Source: Chloroflexota bacterium
GTDB lineage: Bacteria > Chloroflexota > Anaerolineae > Caldilineales > Caldilineaceae
Assembly: GCA_003577005.1 (NCBI GenBank)
Contig: QEUW01000413.1
Coordinates: 1-6,653 of the forward strand
Reading direction: 5' to 3'
Length of the DNA stretch: 6,653 nt
A program made the translations under genes and the position numbers. Positions within the stretch are counted from its first letter, which is position 1. Each line of letters begins with the position of its first letter. Shown here piece by piece: positions 6,285 through 6,653 of this stretch. The notes beneath the pieces were generated by a model. It worked only from the letters and a program-made list of their open reading frames with translations. It did not search any database and had not been told where the DNA came from.

Positions 6285-6653
6285 ATGTCGAGACAATTTT
6301 TTACACAAATGGCTGTACTCACGCTTTCCTTGCTGCTGGGTAACCTGCTCGTCCAAAGCTTATATCCCCAAGCAGTTCAAGCCGAGCGGAGTAGCAGACC
6401 GATCAGAGACGCTCATCCAACAACCGCTGGGGCTGACTTTGCCATCGCCTATGTCGGCCCCAGCCGCGAGAGCCAGCAGATCCGGCTGATCAACCCCGAC
6501 GGTAGCAATGATCGCCCCCTGTGGCAAGCGCCGCCAAACACAACGCGCCAGCAAGGGATCGGCGAACTCGGTTGGCGGAGCGATGCCAGCGAACTGGCCT
6601 TTGACAGCGGGCACGACTGGCAACGCTCGATGAACATCCGTGACATCTACTCG
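6285..6653 (+). CDS. Secreted TolB-like (PD40) beta-propeller protein, 3' partial
   Basis: The frame is open from ATG 6285 to the last base, giving 123 codons; the rest lies beyond the window. AAAAGG (6271-6276) is 8 nt before the ATG. Met9 (6309) is a less likely alternative start because it lacks such a site. Residues 1-33 are a signal peptide (hydrophobic stretch about 10-24, cleavage after VQA33). After a polar linker the mature part reads FAIAYVG (52-58), IRLINPDGSN (66-75) and LGWRSDASELAFDS (95-108). This is the pattern of PD40/TolB propeller blades ('INPDGSN... W SPDG..IAF'). Known: such propellers mediate protein or ligand binding, in TolB and in many extracellular proteins. Here the Asp-Ala-Ser in place of Asp-Gly-Ser is a minor deviation. 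It lies 113 bp downstream of the vitellogenin-like gene on the same strand, so the two may be functionally linked. What follows the first blades is unknown. Confidence 0.75.
   Translation, partial: MSRQFFTQMAVLTLSLLLGNLLVQSLYPQAVQAERSSRPIRDAHPTTAGADFAIAYVGPSRESQQIRLINPDGSNDRPLWQAPPNTTRQQGIGELGWRSDASELAFDSGHDWQRSMNIRDIYS

Overview
The window looks like a chromosomal segment of a GC-rich bacterium. It is most likely a member of Chloroflexota, in the Caldilinea/Anaerolineae sphere. That placement is an inference, based on signal peptides followed by an 'NKIFLPVV'-type linker, GC-rich codon use and the mix of gene families; nothing in the window proves it. All intact genes are on the + strand.

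Region by region. (1) 1-678 is the 3' end of an ABC exporter half-transporter, and 692-2506 is its complete partner, 13 bp downstream. Together they form a heterodimeric type IV (ABCB-like) exporter. One subunit has a degenerate Walker B (Asp for the catalytic Glu) and the other a degenerate signature (LSLGQ), which predicts one active and one inactive ATP site. (2) 2503-3021, on the - strand, is a wrecked acetamidase/formamidase-family gene. It is truncated at its 3' end against the ABC operon and broken by a 71-bp insertion that duplicates 37 bp. (3) 3022-3465 is non-coding. It holds short repeats, an AT-rich leader with a 12-bp tandem repeat, and a very strong Shine-Dalgarno followed by an 8-codon mini-ORF. 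(4) 3466-6171 encodes a 901-residue secreted protein. Its N-terminal beta domain and helical domain read like the lipid-transfer module of animal vitellogenin, apolipoprotein B and microsomal triglyceride transfer protein (MTP), a family thought of mainly as animal. (5) A strong hairpin lies at 6195-6227. (6) From 6285 to the window end is the start of a second secreted protein, with TolB-like (PD40) beta-propeller sequence.

The exporter pair is one operon. The vitellogenin-like gene and the propeller gene follow one another on the same strand and are both exported, so they may share an extracytoplasmic role, but the hairpin between them may separate their transcription. The decayed amidase region appears to separate the exporter operon from the secreted-protein genes. 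The most notable item is the bacterial large-lipid-transfer-protein homologue.
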